A stretch of DNA of 64,000 bases from Juglans regia (GCF_001411555.2 NC_049905.1:4030001-4094000); one strand, 5' to 3'. Numbered from the stretch's first letter, positions 12,247 to 24,780 are shown. A program made the numbers and translations. The notes: a model not told the origin generated them from the sequence alone.

Positions 12247-12599
12247 ATTTTAATTTTATATAATATCAATGTAGTTAAATTATTTATCCTTTATAGCCTA
12301 TATCATGAGCATGTCTAGAGAAATCAAGTCTTATATCCAATCCTCTTATTAAAAGAAAACCAATGTGTTTCGTTTGCTGCATTTGGTTGTGACAATGGAC
12401 TAGATTATATATGGCGTATACTCCTCACTTGAGAGAATTTGTATCATTTTGCAGCCCCAACGACTTAAAATGTGATCTTTCCTTCAAATATTATCATATT
12501 TATTTAAAAAGACGGATAGTATAATTATTGTGACGATTGTTTTGTTCTCCATTCTTAATTAAGTAAAAAAATTTACTTTTTAATGAAGTGACAATATAT

Positions 12600-13140
12600 G
12601 ACACGATTCGTTAATTCAACACGAACAAGACACGATAAGGAATTAAAGTTTAGCCTTAACAGATTCGGATCAAAACGAATTGACCCGTTAAGACACGATT
12701 ACTTAACTAGTTGATAACGGGTCAACCCGTTTTGACCCATTATAACCCATTAAAAATATTAAAATTAAAATTATACCCCTTATACCTAAAAATAAAATTA
12801 TTAGGATTTTAATTTCAATAATTTTTTTGTTTGGATTATAATTTTGGACTTATAGTTAATTTTATATTCTTCATAAATATTATGATTTTAATATTTATAG
12901 AAAATTATACTAAAATTAAATAGGTCAAACGAGTTAGTTTTAGGTTTGTTCAACCTATTTATATAAACAGGTTAAAATGGATTAACACGACACAATCCAT
13001 TATGTTAATGGATCGTATTAGGATTGAGATTTTGACATGATAAGCTTAACGGGTCGGGTTAGGATTGATCCATATAGTATAATATATATATATATTGACA
13101 CGACAAGAACACGATATGTTAACACGATTTGATACTCATA
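12600..13140. repeat. Interspersed repeat rich in 'gacacga' and 'gggtcaaccc' motifs
   Basis: The block has repeated cacgat/cacgaac words at both ends and internal gggtcaacccgttttgaccc and aacgggtcgggttagg strings. These words are typical of high-copy plant non-autonomous repeats. No protein domain or long terminal repeat could be defined, so the class is left open. Confidence 0.4.
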
Positions 13141-13521
13141 CTTTTGAGTAAGAAAAAAAAGTAGAAAATGAAAAAAAATCAAATCTTTAAAAAATTGATT
13201 TTTTTTATATGAATCTTATATTTATTTATTTATTTTTAAATACACGACAATTAAATATTGCAAATATCATTTATTTATCTGTTAAAAAAAAAAAACCCTC
13301 GTGACCATGTTCAAGGCTTATGCCCTCTCAACTTGTCTTCTTTGTCTCCTAGTAACGGCCGACCGGACTGTAGGGCGCAATCTGACGCCATTGCCAAAGT
13401 TGGCTCTTCACGTCGGACTCATCAAAGCACAACAGCAATCGACGATCGTTATGTTAGTCCGCAGTTCATCATATGTATAAAGAGAGGTAGCTAAGCTTTG
13501 CTTTTCTGGGTAACAAATTTT

Positions 13522-16358
13522 ATGGAGAGGGGCGTACAGAGATGGGTAGTAGACATATCGAAGTGGGAACCATCTCCCCACGACTTCTCCTCTGCCCTCT
13601 CTCTCCTTCCTCAACATGAACACTTCTCCATCACCAGGTTAGCTTCCCTTTCCTCTTCTCTCTTTCACTCTCTTTTTGGTTGCCGAGAAACTAGAACAAG
13701 AATATGCATCAGGCCAAGTCAATTGGAGTTGTGATGAAATTGTTTGAGTGTTCAGTGCTTATAGGTGTCCTAGGCTCTGCCTTTTCTCAGTGATCAAACG
13801 ATTTGTCTTCGAAACTCGTACTTAGCTCACTTTCCGTCCTTCAATCAGAATTTTTGTTCATAATTATGGACTAAAGCTCTGTTTGGTTACTGGGGAAATT
13901 TTATTCAAGAAATAATTTTGCATCTTTCCTATTTTTGTCCGCAATCAAACATGTGATAGATATATAAATTATGTGCTTCAATTATCTTCAAGTATGATTT
14001 TCCTATCAGTACAATATAGGGGTCAGTTTTGTTCAGTTATTACATGACCTTTAAATGTGCCTGCGTACTTGTAGATTTATAAGAATGGAGGACAGAAAAC
14101 GGGCACTTGTGAGCAGATTCCTGCAATATGCTCTTGTACATGAATTGCTGGGAATCCCATTTGATGAAATCACCATAAATCGCACTGTGGAGGGCAAGCC
14201 ATACCTGGTATAACTAAAGTTAACAAATTTTATTTTATTTTTCTTTTCCATTTAATTGGGTGTTTTGAGTATGTGAACACGCTCGTGCATATGTGGTACT
14301 TATCATGTTACCAAATTTTGTGATTGATTTGGCATCATTACTTTTCTACAGGCACACTTCTTGTTGCTCTTTTTGCTTGCTTGCACTCCAGTACCATAAT
14401 TGTATTTACTATCCTATTTATGCTGTTCTTTCTGTCTTTTTTACTTTTACAGGAATATGATAAAGCTGGCTTGGAATTTCCCAATTTTAATTTCAATGTA
14501 TCCCATCATGGCGACTTTGTGGCTATAGCGTCTGAACCTTTGTGCCTTGTCGGGTTGGATATTGTCTCTTGTGTCATTCCCCTGAAGGAGACAGTTTTAG
14601 AATTCGTTCAAAACTTCTCCTCATACTTTTCACGTTTGGAATGGGATAATATAGTCAATGCTGGCTCATCTGATGATATTTTGGCTGAGTTTTACAGGTA
14701 TGGTTAGATTTCTGTTCTATTCTGCAAAGCAACTAGATCAATCAGAATGCATGCAATTGAATATATTTTCTTAGCATTTGGTCACTCAATAGTTTCCATG
14801 AATTTGCCATCAAAACTACTACCTTACACATCTTGTACAACTCCAGTAAATTGACTAGCCCCAAACTGTGATCAGCTACATCCGTTGTCTGTTCTACTGT
14901 GGAGAAAACATATGAAAAGGGAGGGAAAAAAAATAGCTTCCAATCCTATACAAAAGGACTGTTCCATGTATGTGCATAATTTCCATGTAGGGGCTTTTAC
15001 CTTTCCTACTTTCTTGGTTACCATGGGAGTAGCCACCAAAATGCTGAAATGGCACAGTTAGGACCACCCTACTTAGCCAGTGGCTACAAAACTGAGGCCC
15101 TGCTCTTTTCCAAAACAAAACCTGACCAAATTTAATCGTTCTATTAATAGCATATAGGTTAGGCGTCTTTGTGTTGAGCCCGGTTCTGTTTATGAAGACC
15201 CGGTTGATGACCCAACCCAACAAGGATCCATTGCATTTTTTGGTGGATTTTCAATGAGCCTTTTTGACCCATTTGGCTCTTGATCCGACCTGACCTGCTG
15301 TTTAGGGTTTACTATATATTGTACAATACCCTTGTACGGTCACCACATTATATCTTTGATTATCATCTGAAATAAAATTCTTTGCAGCTCCATAGACGTA
15401 GACACGTTGCCAAACCGCCTAAACCTTTGTGTCATGTGTGATTGATTCCACTTTTGTTTTTGTTTTTCTCTTATCATTCCTAATGGCTCCCAGCCTGATA
15501 ATATTTGTAACTGTTGAGCAGAAATGTAGGATGATGCAAGATTTGAACCTCTGATCAGTTTATATTTTCTTTTGCAGATATTGGTGTTTGAAAGAAGCAT
15601 ATGTCAAGGCCATAGGGAGCGGACTGGCATATGGGTTGGACAAAGTGGAGTTTCATAACACCAGATGGACGAGCATATCTGTTAAAATTAATGGGGAGGA
15701 TGTGAGGGAGTGGAAATTTTGGCTTTTTGAGCTGGGAAAAAGACATTGGGTTAGTTTTCTTTCGTGTTTTAGCTTATATCCTTCATTGAAATCTTGGCTT
15801 AGTATGCTGTAACAATGCAGTAGTGGGACAATATGACATGAAAAGCTGACATGCGTGATAAATTTTCATCAGAGTGAGAGATGCATTCGAAGCTGTATTT
15901 ATCGAACTTAGGCTGGCTCATGTTATTGGCTTCACTTGGTCTAATTACCACTGCATATATGTCAAAAGAGGCTGAAACTTTAATTTATGAACTAAAATTC
16001 CACATTTGCCATGAAGGATTGAAATTCTGCACACCTGATTATTTCAAGTTCTTACAAGTATGCGTGTCCCAGGAAAAGAATGTTGGCTAATGCAGTCTAG
16101 GGAAGGATGGGATGACTATTTGTATTTTTTTTCCCCCTTGAATAAAAGAGCATGTTTCCATAACAACCTTCAATGGATTCACAGGTATCAATTGCAAGAG
16201 GACACCCAAGATCAGCCACTGAGAGTTACAAGAGAAAATTAAAGAGGATTGAGTTTAACAACGAGGATTATCACAAGGGTCTTCATCTTCCAAATGTGGA
16301 TTTTGTCTTCAAAACTGTAGAAGAACTGATTTTACTCATGAATAGTAAGAGATGCTAG
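13522..16358 (+). CDS. 4'-phosphopantetheinyl transferase (Lys5/AASDHPPT type), 5 exons, 279 aa
   Basis: Exons 13522-13637, 14075-14207, 14453-14697, 15578-15749 and 16185-16358 join with matching phases into 840 nt ending TAG. The enzyme transfers 4'-phosphopantetheine from CoA to a serine of acyl carrier or related proteins. The motif order fits the Sfp/Lys5 superfamily: FNVSHHGDFVAIA (residues 97-109, His-containing P1 motif), VGLDIVS (116-122, metal-binding Asp119) and WCLKEAYVKAIGSGL (167-181, catalytic and metal-binding Glu171 with Lys170/Lys175). The start MERGVQRWVVDISKW is the first Met of a conserved N-terminus. No strong organelle presequence is visible in the first 30 residues. 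Its position left of the duplicated block leaves it single-copy here. Confidence 0.92.
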
Positions 16359-16707
16359 TGTCTTAATTCCTAATATTGCTGAAGCAGAAGACAATGGCCA
16401 TTGGGAAGCCATTGACATCGATGTTTTCGTGCTTAAAAAGGCTTTTCCCATCAGTCCTGCTTGAAACAGATTCCTTTGCTGTGCTGCGCCACATCTCTCA
16501 ATCATATATAAATTCTGTCTCGAGGATGCCCGTTGCTCCTCAGTCCTCATGTGGAAAATGATACACGTACATTCTTTTTCGTAATTCTTTATATAATTCT
16601 GTTTTAAATGATGATTATTTTTATAAAATAACATGCTTTTACATAAAATACACTTAATTTAAAACACGATTCTATAAAAAAATAATAAAAGAGATTTTAC
16701 ATGTATT

Positions 16708-17315
16708 ATTGCTCAATCAGAGTTATTTATATTTTTTATAAATAAAAATTTATTAATCCTCCTCATGATTAGGCAAAGTTCAAGTACACAGATAGTATAC
16801 AAAAAATAATTACCTAATTACAAACTACTAACAAGAAAAAGAAACTTAAAAGTTATTAAAGTTGACCCCCTCTAACACCATAGCCTTAGTCTAAAGAACA
16901 CTGCTATGGTCCCGAATTCGGAATCCAAAATTTGTCTCGAATAGTATAATGTTTTTTCATCTTTTTTTCTTTTTTTTATATATTTTTTTAATCATTATAA
17001 ACATTTAAAAAAAATAAAAAATTCACAACATCATTAAAAAATATATTAAAAAAAAAAATCTCATTCGGATAAATTTTGAGTCCCGCAAAGCATTTCTCAA
17101 TTCCCCAATGAGCATTCTCTCTTTGAAAACAACGTCCATTGCTCTTCTTCATATAAGACATACTGACATATGGGCATCTTCCAAACAGCCGCTACTTGAC
17201 AATTTCCGTATTCCATTCCAACAAGCCAAAAGATCCGTAATCTTCTTGAACATTACCCAATCAATGTCCAGCCTAACAAAGATGTCATTGCTCAATCAGG
17301 AGTTATTTATATTTT
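16708..17315 (-). mobile_element. 5'-truncated L1-type LINE (minus orientation) with ~28-bp target-site duplication
   Basis: The flanking repeats are 16708-16735 and 17287-17315 (attgctcaatcag[g]agttatttatatttt; one G is missing in the left copy). The element proper is 16736-17286. On the minus strand its right half encodes decayed DLLACWNG and related text, which resembles the C-terminal region of plant LINE reverse transcriptases (DLLACW motif). The left end, ttataaataaaaatttattaatcc, matches LINE 3' tails in reverse. Only the part from 16882 rightwards is repeated in copy B. Confidence 0.7.
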
Positions 17316-17678
17316 GAACGGGAGTTTTTTTTTTTTTTTAATCTTTTTTCTAGTTAAACTTCGGACACCACATCACAATCATATGGACAAAGAAATTTTC
17401 AGGTTTAACCAATGTTGATTATTTTTATATTTTGAGTAGTGTTATTTAAAAGTCTATATACTACAAATTATATATCGGAAAATACTTTAATTATAAAGAG
17501 ATTACGTTTAAGTAAACTCACAAATTGATGTAGTTTGATATGATATGTCAAATTGTAATGCTATTTTCATTTTAAAGAATTTTATGAAGCCACATCAGTT
17601 TAATATTTTTTATGTCTATAACAATTCTTCTATTTATATAATATAATTTAATTTATAAGATTTAAATTTTAAAATTTA

Positions 17679-17878
17679 GGGTGAGTTTGGATGTTAAAGT
17701 GAGTTGAGTTGAGTTGAGTTGAGATGATAAAATATTGTTAGAATATTATTTTTTAATATTTTTATTATTTTAAAATTTGAAAAAGTTGAATTGTTTATTA
17801 TATTTTGTGTTAAAATTTAAAAAAATTATAATGATGAATTGAAATGAATTGAGAATATTTTATGATCCAAACGCAGCC
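17679..17878. mobile_element. MITE with TTA target duplication (copy A)
   Basis: TTA at 17676-17678 and 17879-17881 flanks a 200-bp element starting GGGTGAGTTTGGATG and ending CCAAACGCAGCC. TTA duplication with these ends suggests a Tourist-like (PIF/Harbinger) MITE. The orthologous element in copy B is at 41475-41664. Confidence 0.75.
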
Positions 17879-18097
17879 TTATTCTTTAAAATATGTGGAG
17901 GCATTCAAATAAAAATATTCATTTCTAAAACTTTAAATTATCTAGTTTATTGAAATAAAATTTAAAATTAAAATACTATAAATGTGATTATTTATGACAA
18001 CAGACCGAAACTTACACCTTTGGAGATACACGTACAAAATCCTACACTATTACTGCGGCAATTTTCGCAGCGACGACACTGCCAATCCACCATTCGC

Positions 18098-21000
18098 ATG
18101 GCTCTCGCAAACACCGCCTTCTTCGTCTCTTCCTCTGGCCTCCGTCGATCTAGGATATCTGATCTCGATTTCGCTCCACAACTCTCTCCCTACGAGTCAC
18201 TCACCTTTTTCCCAGTTCGCTACAGGAGCACTCAACCTGGACTTGCTTTCTCGAGAAAGAAGTAAGACAAGGCCTCCGAATTTTTCATTTGCAAGAAAAT
18301 GTTCCCTTTCAATTCACAAAGAAAGAGAAAATGTTCCCTTTATCGATCAAAAAAAAAAAATCATAAAGAAAGAAAAAATGTTTGATGCACACGAAAAATT
18401 GAAATCGGGAATTTTGTCTTTTGGAATTGTCACTATATATCTCCCCAGCAAGCGTTAACTTTTAAATCTTTGATTTTTACCCGAAGGAGGAATTCAAGAC
18501 CAGCTCCACCGAGCTCATTACTATTACTTCAAACTCACTAGAAAAAAAAAATCGTACTTTTTTTGGCTTATGTGAGCCAATGTTTGTTGACAATTCTTTT
18601 GTGCAGTATAAACTTTGTCTTCTTTGAATTTGTCTTGTTTTCACGCTACTGTTTATTTTCAAGAATAAAAGTGATCACGGAATGTGGTACTTACTGGGGC
18701 TAATGAGGCAGCTGAAATATTTTTTTCCCTTTTTTTGTTTTCCTGCAGAACATTAGGTTATGGACCATTCTCTTCTCCTCCTGTTACAATCATGTTAACA
18801 TTCTGGATGGCTAAATATGAAGAAAACTTGTTCATGTCGTTTGGTTTATCTTGTTCACTTATCTTTTTTTGTAGTCATACTTGTGGTTTGTGACTGTCAA
18901 TCATTGTACTAGTTTTTCAATCATTCACTTTAATATTGCTAAGAAGATAACCCCGAATCATTTGTTGTCTAATATTGCTCGTGTTGTTGTGCAGGAACAT
19001 TTTGCATGCATCTACCGATGGTTTGAATGCAATTGATTCAACCTCATTGGTCAGTGAGATGATTCTTTCAACCTAATATGATATTTGTTTCCCTTGTTTT
19101 AGTACAATTGAGGATTAACAAAAAAACTCATTATCATGAATGTTGTGGTTCTAACAGTAGTTCCACTGAAGATAGTGAATGCAGATTTTTGCTTTAAAGA
19201 CTGGTTTGTGATTCAGTTTGAAAATTACGAATCTCTAATTCATCAGTAGTTCTCAAAAGATATCTTGATTAGTTGCATCACTAGATGAGATGTATGATAG
19301 TCATTTTTTTTGGGGGGGCGGGGTTGAGGTTGTTGAACAGCTTTTACACTGAACTACATTACTTGATTAGTGCTTTTTAGATCCATGGCTGAAATGAATT
19401 TGAATGTGTTCAACTTTGGAAATTTTTAATGTAATTGTAACCCTTCTACTTCCCTCTTAAGTGCATGTTTGGGATTGCGGTGGATAATGTAGCTTTTAGC
19501 TTAAGGCTTATAGTTGTAGAGCTTAAAGTAATAAACTCTACTATTAAAAAGTTATTTACTGTTTGGTAACCATATGTCTAAAGCACTTTCAAATATGTTA
19601 CATTTGTTTGGAAATAAATTAAAGAAGTACTTTTTGAGTTGGAAATGACATAAAAGATCATTTGATTTTTTAGTGAAGAGAGGAAGGCCCAGGAAGTCAG
19701 AATGCAAACCAATTTATGACCAAAGGATATTGCTTTTTGTCAAAGAGTTTTTCTTTTTCTTTTTTTTTTTTTTGTGGGGATTCAAAGAGCGCCAATGACA
19801 ATTGATGGAGAATGTTGGAATCAAATCTGAGACAGGTTGGGTCAGTCTGGAAACAGCACCATTTTAGAGACTCAAAGGGAAGAGAGAGGCAGAGAGAAAC
19901 ATGCCAGAGAGAGAGAGGAATAAGACCAAAGGGCAAAGTGGTTATTATCTGAAAATTGTATGGCTATTTTCGTCATTGACGCCTTCCTTTAAAATTGTAA
20001 CTACATTCCTCATTATCCGGAAAAACACATTTGAGGAAAAGCACAAAACATATACTTTAACATGTAACACCCAAACAACCTAATTTTATCATTAAAGAGC
20101 TTTTAAGACTATGTAAGCACTTTTTAAGCCTCCTAACACAACCCCAAACAGGCTAAATGACAAGTACTTTGGTACGACATGTGCTTATTCCCAATCATTG
20201 TTGACTTTTAAGCATTTGAAATTGGACTAAATGTTACTTGGAACAGGCTTGTCTGGACCGAAATAAATATAATATATGATTTTGATTTCTCATCTCTATG
20301 CATTCTTTTTATTGTATGCAATTTGTGGGAGTTGGATGCTGGTTTGATATTTAAATTGTGAGAAAGGAACGAAATTGGCTTAAGTTTTTCCTTACAAAAA
20401 ATAAAGTGCCGTAAAATTAATGGGATTACAGCAAATGCAGAAGTCTGATCAAGATGCTGATTATATCCCTATGCCAATAGTTCTGATAGATCAAGATTCA
20501 GATTCTGATGCAACAATTGTACAGCTCAGCTTTGGAGATCGCCTAGGAGCTCTCATTGACACGGTAAAGTGCTAATAGCAAGTTCTGGCATTCACCCCTC
20601 TGAAGGAAACATTTGTATAGGATTAAATACATCGTGATTTTCTGTATTCTTGTACATTGAACCCCATTTGAGGTACTCCCTTCATAAAGAAAATTTTTCT
20701 TAAGCTAAAGTTTTTAGAAAATTTCTGAAAACGTTCTGTGATTCTCAATTGATGCTTACAATGGTGTGATTCTCAAATTGGGCGATATATGATTCTAGAG
20801 TTCCACAGCTTAATGTGTCACTAGAATAGGTACACTTGCTTGGAATTATTGGCGAAAACTCATCACTCTGACCACTGATTGCTATTTTTACTGAGTAATT
20901 CAGAATCACCTTCTTTGGATTTTTTTACACTTTAATTTGTAACCTTAGGGGACCTATATTGCACTGCTTGTATACTTTTGTTGTCCTTTTCATTCTATTT

Positions 21001-22940
21001 AGTTATGAACAATTATTTACAGTGGTACTGATTATTAAGGTAAAAAGGCCTTGTGGAAGGTCAGAGCTGAGCAATTGGTCTCTATTTTATGATTATTTTA
21101 GTGCTAGTGTATTCTTCAAAAGGATTAAAGCTAATGACCTGACTTGGTTTATTATGCTAGGGCAGATGAATGCATTGAAAGATTTGGGACTAGATGTGTC
21201 GAAGGGAACTGTTTCCACTGAGGGATCAGTCAAACAAACAAATTTTTTCATCACACTATTGTAAGTAATTCCTTTGGCATCTCCTTAATGGTGCTTTCAT
21301 AGAGTTCACCCTACACATTAAACTTTTAGTCAAGCAGGCCAGTGTTTTTAGTTTTAAGAAAGGAAAATGCTTGAAGTTTAACTAAAAACCATTGAAAAAT
21401 TGCTCATGTTATTCTGCCCTGAACAATTATTCCAACATGATTGCTTTCCACATGGCTTTATATGGCTAAATGACTCCAAAATGTCTATGCAAAAATTTTT
21501 GGGCAGTGTACGAACCACTGGTTGTAGACAGCAAGATGAGAAACTCTTTTTTCTTGATAAATTCTTGCCAGACGCCTCTCACGTCTGGTTGTAGCTGATT
21601 TTGAAGATATAAGCTTCTAAGATCCCCTAATATTGAAGCTGATAGTGTTGAAACTAGCTGTGCTGTCTTCTTGTTGTTTCTCTTATAAGACTTTAAGCGA
21701 GATGGTTTTTGTTGTGTTTGCATCAACCTAGATGGAGAATAAAAAACTGAAATTTAACAAGTTGCTTTAAATATATTTCTAACCCATTGATGCTGCCAAC
21801 ACTGGATATCAGAATTTTAGAAAATATAGCATCAGCCCAGTGTTCTAATTACCAGCTATTACTTGTTTTACTGCTAGTTTTGAGCATTTACAGATTGAAT
21901 TTGGTTGTGCTAGAGACACAGGCCGCAAAGTCGAAGATCCTGATATGTTAGAGAGAATCCGACTGACCATCATTAACAATCTTTTGAAGTATCATCCAGT
22001 GAGTATGCTGAAGATACTCTATTTAAGTTTTGTTTCAGTTTTTAGGATGCAAGTTGGAGAAACTTTGATCCCATTTATCTTACATTTCTTACAAAGATGA
22101 TTTTTGTCATCTGCAAATGTCATCCTTCCTCCTTAATTTCTTGCAGGAATCTAGCGTGCAACTTGCAATGGGTGAGGCTTTTGGAATAAAAGCTCCAGAG
22201 AAGAAGGTGATGTGCTGAAGGTTCTTTTAGCTTTGTTGTTTCAACTCCATTTCCTTGTGTACTCCACCTGTCTGTGGCCGTCTTGCTCTACATATATGAG
22301 TACATATGTCTATTCTTGGGTACTACCAGTCTTTCTCAAGAAAGAACCATCTCTGAACAAGTTCATCTGGCATTTGAAATGTCTATAGCACATTACCAGC
22401 CTGTTGATTGAATGATCTCTTCATTTTCCATGTTGTGCCATGGTTAGGATGTAATCAATAATTGAATATTGGTAATAGATTGGGGAGATTTCATGGCTAT
22501 GTTCTACTTAGTTCAATCCATTTCCTTGCGCTATTTGTAACATTACAGAGTTAAATGGACTTTGTGATTTTGTATGCAGCTTGATGTTGATATTGCAACT
22601 CATATACGAGTGAAGGAAGATGAACCCAAGAGGAGGTTTGCTAGTTGTGATTGAGTTGTCTTGTAGCTTAAAATTTATTGCTCATTTTTTATGTTTTTTC
22701 TTCTGGCACTACATTTGCACGACCTACCCTGCTGGGAGATTGAAATCTGAGGAGTTTGAAAATATTTGCAAAGAAAGGGTGCATTAATGTATCATCTTAG
22801 TTGTGCATTTTGCTTCACAATGTACAGCTTACTCTGTATAGAAACAGCAGATAGACCGGGATTACTGGTAGAAATCATCAAAATTATTGCTGATATTAAC
22901 ATTGAGGTGGAGTCAGCAGAAATTGATACAGAAGTATGTG

Positions 22941-22996
<56 letters not shown>

Positions 22997-23321
22997 TCTG
23001 TTCTGATCAAGTTCTCATCTCTCATCTGACAGGGACTGGTAGCCAAAGATAAGTTTCATGTCAGCTACAGAGGGGCAGCGTTAAACAGTTCCTTGTCTCA
23101 GGTGAGTTCCCCAGCTTATTTAGAGCAAATGCTTGAATTATTGGTCATTTGAGTTCCATATATTGTGAAAGACCATTTTTAAAGTAATTTTAGCATAACA
23201 ATCTTTATCAGATAGATAGCTTCGCCTATCTCCTCGTTACATCTTTTTGAATATGCAGGTGTTGGTGAATTGTCTACGTTATTATCTCCGAAGGCCAGAA
23301 ACAGATATAGATAGCTATTAA
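18098..23321 (+). CDS. ACR12: ACT domain-containing protein ACR12-like, chloroplast type (copy A), 10 exons, 294 aa
   Basis: Exons: 18098-18261, 18995-19049, 20432-20563, 21166-21260, 21914-21998, 22147-22206, 22580-22635, 22828-22933, 23033-23101, 23259-23321; 885 nt in one frame ending TAA. The first ~55 residues are Ser/Ala/Arg-rich with few acids, fitting a chloroplast transit peptide. Two ACT domains follow: about 100-177 ([14 protein letters not shown]...[16 protein letters not shown]) and 215-286 ([17 protein letters not shown]...). Features such as [17 protein letters not shown] and a C-terminal [10 protein letters not shown] favour ACR12 over ACR11. ACT domains bind amino acids and regulate; no catalytic domain is present, so a regulatory role in plastid nitrogen or amino-acid metabolism is inference. 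Exon 2 has a less usual GTCAGT donor. The boundary of exon 3 could also be 20441. Confidence 0.9.
19461..20153. mobile_element. 693-bp Tourist-like non-autonomous element in ACR12 intron 2 (copy A)
   Basis: TAA at 19458-19460 and 20154-20156 flanks an element starting GTGCATGTTTGGGATTGCGG and ending ACAACCCCAAACAGGC, which are imperfect terminal inverted repeats. It has no coding capacity. A copy of 669 bp lies at the same intron position in copy B (43249-43917), so it predates the split of the two copies. Copy A has an extra poly-T/C tract near 19745. Confidence 0.7.
22934..23032 (+). repeat. (CT)n(CA)n microsatellite filling a 99-bp intron (copy A)
   Basis: Intron 8 of the ACR12-like gene is 99 bp. 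About 60 of them are (CT)n followed by (CA)n, starting 8 bp after the GTATGT donor. In copy B the intron is 89 bp with a short CT and a longer CA tract. Confidence 0.85.
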
Positions 23322-23493
23322 TACCTGGAAGCACCAGTGTATGGCTGCAAATGGTTCTTGTATCAAATCATGCATGAGCTATAAAAGTCCCCTGCTCAAG
23401 AATCTGGGCTATGGATCTTTAATCGCATTTTGGGAGGCTTTTGTATAGTTACCATGAAAAGGATTCTTAGCATTAAAACTAGATAAATAATTC

Positions 23494-23691
23494 GTGGGTT
23501 TGGATACACAAAATATCTCATCTCATCATTATAATTTTTTTAAATTCTCGTACAAAAATATAATAAATAATTTAATTATTTTTAATTTTAAAATAAAAAT
23601 AATATTAAAATTTTATATTTTAATAATATTTTATTTAACTTCTAACAAAATATCTCATTTCATCTCATATGTACTGTCTATCCAAACCCAC
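23494..23691. mobile_element. MITE with 13-bp perfect terminal inverted repeats, copy A only
   Basis: The start gtgggtttggata and the end tatccaaacccac are exact reverse complements. Copy B lacks this element together with flanking bases (about 23428-23715 of copy A), so a deletion in B, rather than an insertion in A, is possible. Confidence 0.7.
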
Positions 23692-24108
23692 CAAAACTCT
23701 AAAATTAATAACTAGATAAACATTGTAGGTTAAAGCTTTGTTTTTTCAAATTTTTCCTAGTTTAAAATCAGAACCACGTCCCAAAAAAGCCATATGATTT
23801 TCAGTACCTTCTATTATGTTCCTGTTCTTTCTCTAATACTGTTTTGTTTTTACCTAAATTGATGATCTTGGTTTTAAAAAAATCTACCAAACTTGAAAGA
23901 TGATTTTCCTCTATATTAACTAAAGATTATTTTCTCAAGTGGGAAAATAAAGGAAAAGAAAGAGCAATCAATCACCAGCAGACATCATCATTTCAGAGCA
24001 GGTCATGGCTCTAAAAAGCTCTGCTGATGATCAATTCTCTTGCCGTAGTTTTCACTTTTCAACAAATAATCGTTCTCGCATGCAGTGCGTTGGGTACCTT
24101 GAATGTAA

Positions 24109-24655
24109 GAGAATTGGTATTGGATTGGCTATTTTACTCTTTAAATTTTGATTAATATGTAACTTTTTTACTTTTAGCTAATCATTTAAAACTTAAAGTC
24201 TACATTAGATTAGTCATCACACTCTTTATATAAATAAAATATTATTATTTTTTATTTTTATATTTTATAATTAATTTTTATTTTTTAATTAATTATATTT
24301 TCATATCTCCTATAATCACCTATAATTTTTAACAATCATATTCATTTTCATTTTTACAATCTAATAAACAAAATCGATATCAATATTATCAAAACAATTC
24401 CATCGATCTTCAATACTCGGGAGAGGAAGAGGGAATAAGAAAGAGAAAGGAGACGCGGGAGAGAGAGAGCCAATATTAATAAACAATATATTTGAAGGTG
24501 AAATAGTATTTTTCATATTTGAAGAAAAAGATGAATTTACTGTAACTGATATTTAGGATGAAAAGTGTTTGGCTAATTCAATGTGGACTAACTATTGATA
24601 AAATTATTTAAATTTAGAGATGAAATGTTATTTGAAGAAATCAATGTGAATGCTC
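24109..24655. mobile_element. 547-bp Tourist-like element with TAA duplication, copy A only
   Basis: TAA at 24106-24108 and 24656-24658 flanks an element starting GAGAATTGGTATTGG and ending CAATGTGAATGCTC, which are imperfect inverted repeats. Copy B has the empty site gaatgtaagtgac with a single TAA (47633-47635). There is no coding capacity. Confidence 0.75.
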
Positions 24656-24780
24656 TAAGTGACATATGCAGCGAGCAATGTAAAGTTAGGTAGCTAATGA
24701 TATTTCTATCTTTTTTTTTTTTTTTTTTTTTTTTCAAAGTTAGGTAGCTGATATCCTATGCTCCAAACTCCGCCTTTTTG

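Larger units (their letters stand above)
11203..13521. other. Divergent spacer between the phosphatase and phosphopantetheinyl transferase genes
   Basis: The two genes are transcribed away from each other, so this 2.3-kb stretch must hold both promoters. Bases 11203-11480 are likely 5' UTR/promoter of the phosphatase gene and about 13300-13521 that of the transferase gene (GC-richer). The middle is very AT-rich with an inverted-repeat element at 12150-12246 and an interspersed repeat at about 12600-13140. Confidence 0.5.
16359..18097. other. Spacer between the transferase gene and ACR12 copy A, containing a LINE and a MITE
   Basis: The first ~200 bases are probably 3' UTR. A truncated LINE with target duplications lies at 16708-17315, a MITE at 17679-17878, and the last ~200 bases are the promoter/5' UTR of the ACR12-like gene. 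The duplicated block begins inside the LINE at 16882. Confidence 0.6.

Noticed and set aside
13258..13494. 78-residue open frame upstream of the phosphopantetheinyl transferase
   Set aside because: No similarity; most likely promoter and 5' UTR, and it begins with a run of lysine codons from poly(A).
17984..18458. Longer open frames overlapping ACR12 exon 1 in another frame
   Set aside because: The frame starting at 18098 alone gives the transit peptide and joins in phase to the ACT-domain exons.
20959..21264. 101-residue open frame (twin at 44723-45028)
   Set aside because: Its last third is ACR12 exon 4; the part before the acceptor is intron read-through, not an independent gene.
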